Source: Halorarius litoreus (GTDB lineage Archaea; Halobacteriota; Halobacteria; Halobacteriales; Haloarculaceae). Taken from it: 64,000 bases of DNA. This document shows, in pieces, positions 1 through 7,235 of the stretch; the first letter of the stretch is position 1; each line of letters begins with the position of its first letter. The position numbers and the translations under genes are program-made. The stretch spans positions 3,224,001 through 3,288,000 of the forward strand of contig NZ_CP101454.1 in assembly GCF_024362405.1 (NCBI RefSeq). Direction: 5' to 3'. The notes beneath the pieces are model-generated. The model saw nothing but the letters and a program-made list of their open reading frames with translations. It was not told where the DNA came from and did not search any database.

Positions 1-1324
1 TGGCAGCGTCGGTCTCGAGACCTGAGCCGTCGGTGGCGGTCGCCTCGGCCCTCCCGTTGGACTCGTTATGCTCACCCACCGAAGCTCTCGAACCGTCGGG
101 TCGCTCACCCCCAATCATCTCGGCCATCCGCGAGGCACCGTAGTCTTCGGCACGGGGCGCACCGGTCGCGTGGGCGTCGTACTCGTCGGCTTCGAGCGCC
201 GAGCGGTCGCTGTCGGGCGAGGCATCATGCGGCGAGAGGACTTCGTCGAGTTCGGCCTGATAGCCGGTGATATCGGTTCGGAACGCGCGGCCCGTCGCGT
301 GCTCCATCATCGCTCGCGAGAACTGCTCGGCCATCTTCGAGAGGTCGCGTGCCTCCTCAAGCTCGTCCTCCAGCTCCTTGATGCGCTCCTCTTTGTCCTT
401 GAGTTCGAGTTCGAGCTGCTGGACGCGCGACTCGCGCTGCTGTTCGTTCTCGGTGATGGTCTCCAGTTCGGACATCAGGTCCGAGGAGACCGACTTGAGC
501 TCCGGACGCTCGAAGTCGTCGAGTCCGGGTGTGGCGCCCGCGTCGAACGTCCGCTTGCGCTCCATCTGCACCTGTCGCATCGACTCGTCCCAGTCGCTCA
601 TCAGGAAACACTCGCCGTCTCCGAGCTCTTCAACCTTGTTCGAGTAGCCGGAGCCCAGGATGCGGCCGGCGACCTTCGTGTCGTTCGACCAGGTCAGCCG
701 GTGCCAGACGAGCCAGTCACACTGCGTGATGAAGTCCTTCTTCACGTCGGCCGGCCGCTGGCTGATGCCGACGATGCCGAGCCCGTGTTTGCGGCCGCGT
801 TTACCGATCTTCACGAGCATCCGCCCGCACTCGTCCATCCCCGCACCCTCGGGGATGTACTCGTGACACTCCTCGACGAGCATGAGGAACGGCTGTTTCA
901 GTTTCTTCTCCTTCGCGAACAGCTGCTTGGCGACCTCCTTCAGCAGTTCGTTGGCGTCCCGTTCGTCGATGAACGACGACACGTCGAGGATGATGGGCAC
1001 CCCCTGTTCGAGCGCCAGGCTCGCCAGCTTCTCGGCGTGCTCGACGGACACCTGCAGGTCGCACTCCTCGTCGCCGCCGACGTGGAGTATCTCGTACTCC
1101 TCTTTGAGGCCGTAGTACTCGCCGTCGATGTCGACGGCCAAGAGGCCGTAGCCCGCATCGAGCAGTTTCTCCGCGACGACCGAGGCCGTGTTCGACTTGC
1201 CCGAGCCGGACTTCCCGGTGATGAACCCACGGCCTGTGAGCACGTCGACGATCGGCAACTGCACCTCCGCGCCGGCCTCCTCTCCGGCGCTGACTTCCCC
1301 AACGGTGATTCGTTCGTCTCCCAT
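1..1324 (-). CDS. HerA-like (DUF87) ATP-binding protein, C-terminus cut by window edge
   Basis: The reading frame starts at an ATG at 1324 and runs off position 1, so at least 441 residues are present and the C-terminus is missing. A Walker A motif (GKSGSGKS, about residues 37-44) follows a short beta-rich N-terminus. A Walker B-like stretch (FLMLVEECHEYIPEG) lies near residue 145 and is followed by ISQRP, the pattern of HerA/VirB4-type DUF87 ATPases. A charged coiled coil (about residues 285-335) and an acidic low-complexity tail come after the ATPase core. Family knowledge: HerA-like hexameric ATPases act in DNA translocation, with NurA in end resection or in other partnerships. No nurA is visible here, so the specific role is open. 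The ATPase call is firm. Confidence 0.85.
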   Translation of the reverse strand, partial: MGDERITVGEVSAGEEAGAEVQLPIVDVLTGRGFITGKSGSGKSNTASVVAEKLLDAGYGLLAVDIDGEYYGLKEEYEILHVGGDEECDLQVSVEHAEKLASLALEQGVPIILDVSSFIDERDANELLKEVAKQLFAKEKKLKQPFLMLVEECHEYIPEGAGMDECGRMLVKIGKRGRKHGLGIVGISQRPADVKKDFITQCDWLVWHRLTWSNDTKVAGRILGSGYSNKVEELGDGECFLMSDWDESMRQVQMERKRTFDAGATPGLDDFERPELKSVSSDLMSELETITENEQQRESRVQQLELELKDKEERIKELEDELEEARDLSKMAEQFSRAMMEHATGRAFRTDITGYQAELDEVLSPHDASPDSDRSALEADEYDAHATGAPRAEDYGASRMAEMIGGERPDGSRASVGEHNESNGRAEATATDGSGLETDAA

Positions 1325-1378
1325 TTCGCTTGGGAGGAGGAACCGTCGCGGACCCGATAAATCCGCGTCAGACGGCCG

Positions 1379-1669
1379 TCACACGCCCTCCGGTTCGTGA
1401 GCGCGGATGACGAAGTGGTCGTCGTCCTGTCGGACGAGCATCGCGTCCTCCCGGAGCTTCGCGATGTAGCCGGTCGGCTGCCGGAGGAGTTCGTGGGCGG
1501 CGTCGACCCGCACGAGGTTCCCGATGAGCTGGGCGCTCGGCGGTTTCTGGGCGGCACCACAGTCGTAGATGGTCAGGAACTCGCCACCGTCCTCGGTCTC
1601 GTGGACGATGACGTGCGCGTGGGGGGCGAGCTGCCAGCGATCGTCACCGAGGGGCGCGAGTTTGTTCAC
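1379..1669 (-). CDS. Conserved-looking 96-residue haloarchaeal protein, function unknown
   Basis: A 96-residue acidic protein starting at GTG 1669 (VNKLAPLGDDRWQL) and ending HEPEGV. The open frame continues far upstream as low-complexity Arg-rich translation antisense to the next gene, so the internal GTG is preferred. The body has no signal peptide or membrane segment and alternates beta-like stretches (HVIVHETEDGGEFLTIYDC, YIAKLREDAMLV). It lies between the HerA-like gene and a membrane protein gene, all on the minus strand. I do not recognise a named domain. The protein-like composition supports a real gene, but the start is a judgement. Confidence 0.6.
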   Translation of the reverse strand: MNKLAPLGDDRWQLAPHAHVIVHETEDGGEFLTIYDCGAAQKPPSAQLIGNLVRVDAAHELLRQPTGYIAKLREDAMLVRQDDDHFVIRAHEPEGV

Positions 1670-1722
1670 ACCTCGTCTCGAACGCGCCCGTTGAAAGCCG
1701 CTGCGGTCAGTGTCCCACCCGA

Positions 1723-2136
1723 CTAGTGCCGGAGGTCCGCGCGCGCCGAAACCGCCACGAGCGCGACGCCGCCCAGCGAGAGGAGCGCGGGAACTCCCGT
1801 CCCAGGGTCGAAGAAGTCGAACGACGTGAAACGGTTGAAGATGTGGTACGAGCCGTTCCGCTTGACGACGGCGGGTGGCACCGGTTCCTCGGTCTCGAAA
1901 GTGAACCGTTCGCCGGCCATCGCCCGGTCGACGATTCGCTGCTTCTCGGGCGACAGCTGCTCGTAGTACTCGACGGTGCCCGCCGTGCGCGGGTAGGTAT
2001 CTCCTTCGTTGTGATCGTAGTTGTAGTTCCAGTCGGTGTCGTGGAACGCGAGGAAGCCCATCGTCCCGGCCATGACGACGCACATCCCGAGGAACACGCC
2101 GACGAAGTGGAGGGTCGAACGGCTTATCAGGGACAT
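1723..2136 (-). CDS. Small membrane protein with two predicted TM segments, haloarchaeal type
   Basis: A 137-residue protein starting MSLISRSTLH at 2136 (an in-frame ATG nine codons upstream is less likely). One hydrophobic segment lies at about residues 9-29 and a second near the C-terminus (VPALLSLGGVALVAVSA). They flank an extracytoplasmic stretch with tyrosines and aromatics (DTDWNYNYDH, EYYEQLSPEKQRIVDRAM). This N-TM/domain/C-TM layout is common in haloarchaeal proteins of unknown function. The phrase EQLSPEKQRIVDRA looks like a conserved core of such a family, but I cannot assign a function. It lies just downstream of dinB on the same strand, with about 40 bases between. Confidence 0.7.
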   Translation of the reverse strand: MSLISRSTLHFVGVFLGMCVVMAGTMGFLAFHDTDWNYNYDHNEGDTYPRTAGTVEYYEQLSPEKQRIVDRAMAGERFTFETEEPVPPAVVKRNGSYHIFNRFTSFDFFDPGTGVPALLSLGGVALVAVSARADLRH

Positions 2137-2177
2137 ACGCGGCTCATGCGGTGCCGCAAACAAGTGCGTTACGTGTG

Positions 2178-3410
2178 TCAGAAATCCTCTAACGTGGTCT
2201 GACCACGGCGCCGTCGCTCCTCGTCCACGGCATCCGTCTCCCGGTCGTCCCAGCCGGTCAGCGACGCCTGGTCGGCGTCGGAGAAGTCGAGGTTCGACAC
2301 CCTGACGCCGAGTTTTCTGACCCTGGCGTCGTCGAACTCCCGGAGGAGGTCGAGCGCGACCGACTCGACGAGGGCCGGGTCGTCGACCGGGCCCGACAGC
2401 GACGTCGCGCGGGTGTTGACGTCGAACGGCGGCGTGACGACCTTCACCCCGATGGTCTTGTAGAGCGCACCCTTCGAGCGGGCGCGTTCGGCGACCTCGG
2501 CAGCGAGCGAGCGGACGATGTCGCGCTTCTCCTCGGTGTCGCGCGTCGGCGGCACGGCGGACTCCGAGGAGATGGACTTCGCCCGGCCGACGGGCTCCAC
2601 CTCGCGGCGGTCGCGGCCGCGCGCGTGCTCGTGAATCTCCCGACCCCTGGAGCCGAACCGCGATTCGAGGTCGGCCGGGTCGGCCGCCGCGAGGTCGCCG
2701 GCCGTCTCGATCTCTCGCTCCGCGAGCGCGTCCGCGGTCACGGGGCCGACCCCATGGAGTTCGTCGACCGGGAGGGGCGCGAGGAACTCGCGGACCTCGT
2801 CGGGGCGGACCACCACGAGGCCGTCGGGTTTGTCGTAGTCCGAGGCGACCTTCGCCGCGCTCATGTTCGGGGCGACGCCGACGCTGGCGGCGACTCCCAC
2901 CTCGGCCTCGATGCGGGTTTTGAGGTCGCGGGCGAACGCCACGGCGCCGTCCCAGCAGACGCCCGTGACGTCGAGGTACGCCTCGTCGATGGATACCTCG
3001 CGGACCACCCCGTCGTCGCCGTCGGGCCCGCGGCCCTCGACCATCGCGTGGAGGACATCCTTCACCTCCCGACTCACCGATTTGTAGTAGGCCATGTCGA
3101 CGGGGCGGTAGAACCCCGCTTCGGCCACGTCGAGGTCGTCGTCGCGGGCCGCGTCGACCTTTCGGGGGAGCGCCGACAGCGCCTTCGAGATGGGCATCGC
3201 ACTCTCGACGCCGAACTCGCGTGCCTCGTAGGAGGCAGTCGCGACGGCCCCGATGGTGTCACCGGGCTCGTACCCCATCCCGACGACGACGGGTTCGCCC
3301 ACGAGCGCGGGCTCGCGCAATCGCTCACAGGCAGCGTAGAAACAGTCCATGTCGACGTGACAGACCACGCGCTCGTCGTCGGGGCGACCCGTCGAGAGCG
3401 GCCCGTCCAT
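2178..3410 (-). CDS. dinB: DNA polymerase IV (Y-family translesion polymerase)
   Basis: A 410-residue Y-family polymerase. The palm begins with HVDMDCFYAACERLREP (about residues 18-34), carrying the first metal-binding Asp. The second catalytic motif is VSIDEAYLDVTG (Ser-Ile-Asp-Glu), and the fingers have the usual TASYEAREFGV. A helix-hairpin-helix region (LHGVGPVTADALAEREIETA) and little-finger domain follow. The C-terminus ends GQTTLEDF, a canonical PCNA-interacting PIP box, implying recruitment to the sliding clamp. Family knowledge: DinB/Dpo4 enzymes bypass minor-groove and abasic lesions with low fidelity. Length is slightly above the usual 350-400 because of acidic insertions. The start at 3410 gives the expected N-terminus. 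Confidence 0.96.
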   Translation of the reverse strand: MDGPLSTGRPDDERVVCHVDMDCFYAACERLREPALVGEPVVVGMGYEPGDTIGAVATASYEAREFGVESAMPISKALSALPRKVDAARDDDLDVAEAGFYRPVDMAYYKSVSREVKDVLHAMVEGRGPDGDDGVVREVSIDEAYLDVTGVCWDGAVAFARDLKTRIEAEVGVAASVGVAPNMSAAKVASDYDKPDGLVVVRPDEVREFLAPLPVDELHGVGPVTADALAEREIETAGDLAAADPADLESRFGSRGREIHEHARGRDRREVEPVGRAKSISSESAVPPTRDTEEKRDIVRSLAAEVAERARSKGALYKTIGVKVVTPPFDVNTRATSLSGPVDDPALVESVALDLLREFDDARVRKLGVRVSNLDFSDADQASLTGWDDRETDAVDEERRRRGQTTLEDF

Positions 3411-3556
3411 ACCCGACGTTGTGAGCGCGTCGTCATTACCGTTATCACGCCACGGCGGAAGTGGTCGACGGCCGCTTCAGAGAGCTGTCCGGAAATTTTC
3501 GCTTACCGTGCGTAGTTGGCAGATGTTTACGCGCGTTCGGCCCGTTCTAGGCCCCT

Positions 3557-4165
3557 ATGCGTGGAGAAACACGACGTACCGTTCTCAAGACTGCCGGTGC
3601 AGTCGGGCTGCTTGGACTCGCGGGCTGTTCCGGGAATGGCGGGGGTGCCGGTGTCGACACGGGAACCCCGACGTCCGGAGACGAGACGACGCCGACGGCG
3701 ACACCCGAGATGACGCCGGAGACGACAGAGACGACGCCGACGGAGGGAGACGGGATGGCGATGGATCCGGCGGACGCCGTCGACACGTGGCTCACCGAGA
3801 CCGAAGTTGGGGGCGCTGACGACACGTACGACGGGACCATCGAAGACCTCACTGGACAGGAGACGGTCACGGTCATGGTGGGCACCCCCGGTAACGGTGG
3901 GGCGTTCGCGTTCTCGCCCAGTGCTGCCCGCGTGTCGGTCGGCACGGAGATTCAGTTCGAGTGGACCGGAGAGGGCGGCGTGCACAACGTCGAGGCGCTT
4001 CCTGCAGAGCAGCTGGGTCTCTCCGACTACGAGTTCTCCTCGGGAGAACCGATGCAGGGCGAAGGCGTCCAGTACACGCGGACGATGGACGTACCCGGCG
4101 TACTGCTCTGGCACTGTGAACCGCACCTCTCGCTCGGGATGAAGGGCGGTATCGTGGTCGAGTAG
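3557..4165 (+). CDS. Halocyanin-like blue copper lipoprotein
   Basis: A 202-residue exported protein. The N-terminus has a Tat motif and lipobox (TRRTVLKTAGAVGLLGLAGC), predicting twin-arginine export and lipid anchoring at Cys25 or nearby. A Thr/Glu/Asp-rich linker (about residues 30-65) leads to a plastocyanin-like domain of roughly 100 residues. The copper ligands are visible: His in GVHNVEALP, Cys and His in LLWHCEPHLSLGM, and the final Met. Halocyanins are membrane-attached electron carriers of the haloarchaeal respiratory chain. A T-rich TATA-like element (gtttacg) lies about 30 bases upstream of the start. The nearest same-strand gene is far away, so it appears monocistronic. Confidence 0.94.
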   Translation: MRGETRRTVLKTAGAVGLLGLAGCSGNGGGAGVDTGTPTSGDETTPTATPEMTPETTETTPTEGDGMAMDPADAVDTWLTETEVGGADDTYDGTIEDLTGQETVTVMVGTPGNGGAFAFSPSAARVSVGTEIQFEWTGEGGVHNVEALPAEQLGLSDYEFSSGEPMQGEGVQYTRTMDVPGVLLWHCEPHLSLGMKGGIVVE

Positions 4166-4211
4166 TCGGGGTTCAGGCCTCCAAGCGGGCGCGACTCGAC
4201 TGTGACAGGTG

Positions 4212-5810
4212 TCACAGGAGCGCGCCTGGATTCATGATTCCCGCGGGATCGAGCGTCCGCTTCATCGACCGGAGCGCGTCGAGGTAGCCGTCGGGCACCT
4301 CCCGGTGGTAGTGTTCGCGGTGGACGCGCCCGACAGCGTGGTGGTGCGTGATGGTCGCGCCGTGGTCGTCGAGGGTGTCTGAGGCGGCCTGCTTGATGGC
4401 TCGCCACTGCTCCAGTTCGTTCCCGACCTCGGCCGGGGCCAGCAGGGTGTAGTACGGCGCGGGGCCGTCCTCGTAGACGTGGGTGAACCGACAGGAGAGG
4501 AAGCCAGCGCCGCACGTCTCGCGCATCGCCTCGATCACGGTGTCCTGCAGCGCCCGGTGCAGGTCGGGGAATCGGTCCCACGTCACGGCCGTCTCGAAGG
4601 TGTCCACGAGAACCCCCATCGAGACGAGCGCGTTGAACATGTAGGGCGCTTCGATGAACGAGGCGCGCCACTCGCCCTCCTCACCGTCGCGCTCGGCCTG
4701 CTCTTCCTCACGGTCCTCGTGCGTCGCCTCGTCCCACGTCCCTCCGTGGTCCTCGGCGATGGCCAGCGCCCGGGAGAGCGACTCTTTCGGGACACCGGGT
4801 GCATCGGTCGACTCGAATCCGAGCAACAGGAGATGGGAGCCGTCGAACGCGAGTTCGTTCAGCATCGCCTCTTCGGCGTTCAACAGCCGGCAGTTCGCCG
4901 GCTGAAGTCGCGCCTGAGCGATCTCCCGCGTGGCTTCGACGGCGTCCCAGTAGTCGTCGAACCGCACCGTCGCCCGCGAGCGGTGCGGGGGCCGTGGCTG
5001 GACGCGCGCCCACCCCTCCGTAACGACGCCGAACGCACCCTCGCTCCCGAGGAGGAAGCGGTTGGGGTCAGGGCCGGCACCCGACGCCGGGAGTCGTCGG
5101 GTTTCGAGCGTCCCCGAGGGGGTCACGGCCCGGACCGACTCCACGAAGTCGTCGATGTGCGTGTACCGCGTGGCGAAGTGGCCGCCCGCTCGCGTCGCGA
5201 CCCACCCGCCGAACGTCGAGAACTCGTAGCTCTGCGGGTAGTGGCGCAACTGGAGCCCGTGGTCGGCGAGCTGTGCCTGAATCTCGGGGCCGGTCGCGCC
5301 GCCCTGGATGCGCGCGGCTCTGGAGGTGGTGTCGACCTCTAGCACCTCGTTCAGCCCGCGAAGGTCGAGCGAGACGACGCCCGTGTAGCCGTCGCCCCCG
5401 CACTCGACGCCCCCGACGACGCTCGTGCCGCCACCGAAGGGGACGACGGCCACGTCGTGCTCGGTCGCCCACGCGAGCACATCCTCGACGTCGGCCTCGG
5501 TCTCGGCGAGCGCGACGGCGTCTGGGGCGCTCCCGAAGTCGCCGTGGAATCCTCGCACGAGGTCGCGGTACCCTCGGCCGTAGGTGTGGAGCGCGCGCTC
5601 GCGGGTGTCGGTCGTACAGCAGTCGAGCGGGGGGTCGAGACGGGAGTCGGGCATCGCTACGTCGTCGAGCGTCGGGTAGTCGAGGAGAGGTCGCTCGGGG
5701 AAGCCGAGCATCGACTCGATGCGGGTCTTCAGTTCGCGCCGCTCGGCGTCGTCGGGGAGTTTGTCTGCCCAGCCCCACGCCCAGAACGAGCGGCGGCGGT
5801 CGTCGGTCAT
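4212..5810 (-). CDS. FAD-linked oxidase, alkyl-DHAP synthase-like
   Basis: A 532-residue flavoprotein of the FAD-binding PCMH (vanillyl-alcohol oxidase) superfamily. The N-terminus reads WAWGWADKLPD, typical of alkyldihydroxyacetonephosphate synthase-like proteins. The FAD-binding motif VPFGGGTSVVGG lies near residues 123-134. The C-terminal FAD-linked oxidase domain contains SCRFTHVYEDGPAPYYTL and a late HHHAVGR histidine cluster, which in AGPS relatives lies at the active site. The final AGIMNPGALL is characteristic of this superfamily. Family knowledge supports an FAD enzyme. The substrate is unknown; an ether-lipid role is tempting because archaeal lipids are ethers, but sequence alone does not show it. 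Confidence 0.88.
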   Translation of the reverse strand: MTDDRRRSFWAWGWADKLPDDAERRELKTRIESMLGFPERPLLDYPTLDDVAMPDSRLDPPLDCCTTDTRERALHTYGRGYRDLVRGFHGDFGSAPDAVALAETEADVEDVLAWATEHDVAVVPFGGGTSVVGGVECGGDGYTGVVSLDLRGLNEVLEVDTTSRAARIQGGATGPEIQAQLADHGLQLRHYPQSYEFSTFGGWVATRAGGHFATRYTHIDDFVESVRAVTPSGTLETRRLPASGAGPDPNRFLLGSEGAFGVVTEGWARVQPRPPHRSRATVRFDDYWDAVEATREIAQARLQPANCRLLNAEEAMLNELAFDGSHLLLLGFESTDAPGVPKESLSRALAIAEDHGGTWDEATHEDREEEQAERDGEEGEWRASFIEAPYMFNALVSMGVLVDTFETAVTWDRFPDLHRALQDTVIEAMRETCGAGFLSCRFTHVYEDGPAPYYTLLAPAEVGNELEQWRAIKQAASDTLDDHGATITHHHAVGRVHREHYHREVPDGYLDALRSMKRTLDPAGIMNPGALL

Positions 5811-6156
5811 GGCCGGTCTGCTCTCGGCCCCGAGTTAAGCGTTGGCCCGCGCTGTGCGGCGATTGGGGGGCAGAGAGAGGAAAGAGGGGAGAGAGTGATG
5901 GTCGGGGAGCGGGTCATGGGTGCCAGTGGGAGGCCCGCTCAATACCATCTAATGGTGGGGAGTGGTGTGGCTGTGTTGGCTAGCATGCGCGAGGGGTTTA
6001 TTACGGGCCAGTGACGTGGCGTCAGCTCTCGGCAAGTGCGCTCGTTCGTCGTGGGGGTGCATGACGCACCAGATGCGGACGTTCGACGGTCCGAAACGGG
6101 TGTTCCACCACCAGTCGGACCCGCGAGTTTATCCCCGGTGTTAGCTAAGTGTAGGG
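5811..6156. other. Intergenic segment, no supported gene
   Basis: About 350 bases between the FAD oxidase start and a small plus-strand gene. Short ORFs here have no protein-like composition. A TATA-like gtttatc at about 6127-6133 sits roughly 25-30 bases before the ATG at 6157 and probably drives that gene as a leaderless mRNA. A second such element (gtttatta, about 5996-6003) has no gene behind it. A small hairpin (GGTGC-ATGAC-GCACC) occurs near 6056-6070. Nothing more can be claimed. Confidence 0.5.
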
Positions 6157-6336
6157 ATGGCAACGATTATCTTCGACACACCGGATGGGACCAGAGAGCG
6201 AGACGTTGACGACGAGGACCTCAACTACCGAGAGGACCACTGGCAGGTGACGCTCGGCGACGACGACTACCTCTACATCCCCCTCGACCGGGTGTACTCT
6301 GTCCGGATGCACGACCCGCATCATCTCCACGACTGA
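6157..6336 (+). CDS. Small acidic haloarchaeal protein (59 aa)
   Basis: An ATG at 6157 opens a 59-codon frame beginning MATIIFDTPDGTRERDVDDE and ending HDPHHLHD. Composition is strongly haloarchaeal (Asp/Glu-rich), with beta-like stretches (WQVTLGDDDYLYIPLDRVYSVRM) and a His-rich tail. A TATA-like element 25-30 bases upstream and no room for a leader fit leaderless expression. I know of short conserved haloarchaeal proteins of this general shape but cannot name the family. No membrane segment or cysteine pairs are present. Confidence 0.65.
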   Translation: MATIIFDTPDGTRERDVDDEDLNYREDHWQVTLGDDDYLYIPLDRVYSVRMHDPHHLHD

Positions 6337-6474
6337 CCCCAGGATAGTCGGTTGCCACTTCGTCGGGACTGGCTCGCAGATTCGGTTCGCGAGCGTGACA
6401 GGAGAGCTGTTCTCGTTGTTACGGACCGGACTCGTCGAGCCCTATTACAGGAAACCGCATGAACGAGAGATGGA

Positions 6475-6532
6475 CGGAGGGATTTTCACTACAGTTGCTC
6501 GCGCTGCTCGCTCCCTAGTTCAAATCCCTCCG
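6475..6532. repeat. Inverted repeat built from a tRNA T-arm-like sequence
   Basis: A perfect 11-base inverted repeat: CGGAGGGATTT at 6475-6485 and AAATCCCTCCG at 6522-6532. The right arm with its flank (agttcaaatccctccg) copies the T-arm/acceptor side of a tRNA. It lies about 40 bases past the 3' end of tRNA-Trp, on the tRNA's downstream side. A related element lies in the same relative place behind tRNA-Lys at 13217-13270. Confidence 0.75.
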
Positions 6533-6573
6533 CGACCATCGCTGCCGCTCGCGAGATAGCTCGCGGCAGGAAG

Positions 6574-6752
6574 TGGGGCCGGAGGGATTTGAACCCCCGA
6601 TCGACTGATATCTCCGGTCGGCGCCTCGGTACTCCAGAGGGTCGTCAACGCGGCCGATGATCAGTCGGCCGCTCGGTATATCAGTCTGGAGTCTCGTCAC
6701 CGGGCGCGTGGCCTCTGGAGTCAGTCGCCATGCCTGGCTTGGCCACAGCCCC
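6574..6752 (-). tRNA. tRNA-Trp (CCA anticodon) with a 105-nt intron
   Basis: Exon 1 is 6752-6715 and exon 2 is 6609-6574. The acceptor stem GGGGCTG pairs with CGGCCCC (one G-U). The anticodon stem ACTGA/TCAGT encloses the loop CTCCAGA, giving anticodon CCA. The T-arm is GGGGG-TTCAAAT-CCCTC, the discriminator base is A at 6574, and CCA is not encoded. The intron (6714-6610) interrupts after position 37, the canonical archaeal site, so splicing requires the tRNA endonuclease. Haloferax volcanii tRNA-Trp is known to carry an intron of about this length at this site, which supports the call. Confidence 0.95.
6610..6714 (-). ncRNA. tRNA-Trp intron acting as a box C/D 2'-O-methylation guide
   Basis: Boxes on the minus strand: C GTGACGA (6700-6694), D' CCGA (6676-6673), C' TTGACGA (6648-6642), D CCGA (6629-6626). 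The D' guide ACTGATATA (6685-6677) is complementary to the exon-2 junction; the fifth base from D' pairs with U39. The D guide CTCTGGAGTA (6639-6630) is complementary to the anticodon loop; the fifth base from D pairs with C34. This reproduces the Cm34/Um39 arrangement established for Haloferax. Box D is CCGA rather than CUGA, and box C carries the matching U-to-C change, in both pairs. Confidence 0.85.
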
Positions 6753-6835
6753 TCGCTTCCGGGTATGGCGATTGTCCCTAAAGGGATTTCGATTCGACCC
6801 CCTCCGGTTTTCCCGCCGGGCGGCGTTCTCGACGT

Positions 6836-7185
6836 ATGGACACCGTTCGACTGACCGTCCGCGAGCGCGGCCACGAGAACACCATCGAGGTCGAGCGTGG
6901 AACGAACCTCAGACGGGCGCTGCTCAACGCTGGGTTCGACGTGTACGGCACGGTCTCGCGTGTCGTCAACTGCGGCGGCTGAGGCCGCTGTGGACCTGTG
7001 GCGTCAGGTTCGACGGCGACGCACCCGAGCTGACCCACTGGCACGACACCGCCGCTACGCGATTCGGCTACCCCCGGCTCTCCTGCCAGCTCACGGTCGA
7101 CGAGGACGCGGTGGTCGACCTCCCGGAGAAAGTCATGTGGGGGCAGTTGCTCCCCCGACACGACGACAGAACGGACGGAGAGTAG
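6836..7185 (+). pseudogene. [2Fe-2S] ferredoxin, interrupted by a stop and a frameshift at the cluster motif
   Basis: The frame from ATG 6836 reads as a plant-type ferredoxin up to VVNCGG, where TGA (6980-6982) stands in place of an expected Arg or similar codon. Ten bases later one base is missing (around 6993), and the frame then continues as TCGVRFDGD...HWHDTAATRFGYPRLSCQL to TAG 7185. Together these restore C-x5-C-x2-C plus the distal Cys, the ferredoxin cluster ligands. Both lesions fall inside the metal-binding loop. Family knowledge: such ferredoxins carry electrons to soluble oxidoreductases. Either this copy is dead or the assembly has two errors within 15 bases. Confidence 0.75.
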
Positions 7186-7235
7186 TGACCGAGTATAACA
7201 CTATATTTATTCAACACGTAACTGATTGATAGACG

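Noticed and set aside
68..1360. 430-codon plus-strand ORF opposite the HerA-like gene
   Set aside because: Arg/Leu/Val-rich shadow of the minus-strand gene. The opposite strand has intact Walker motifs.
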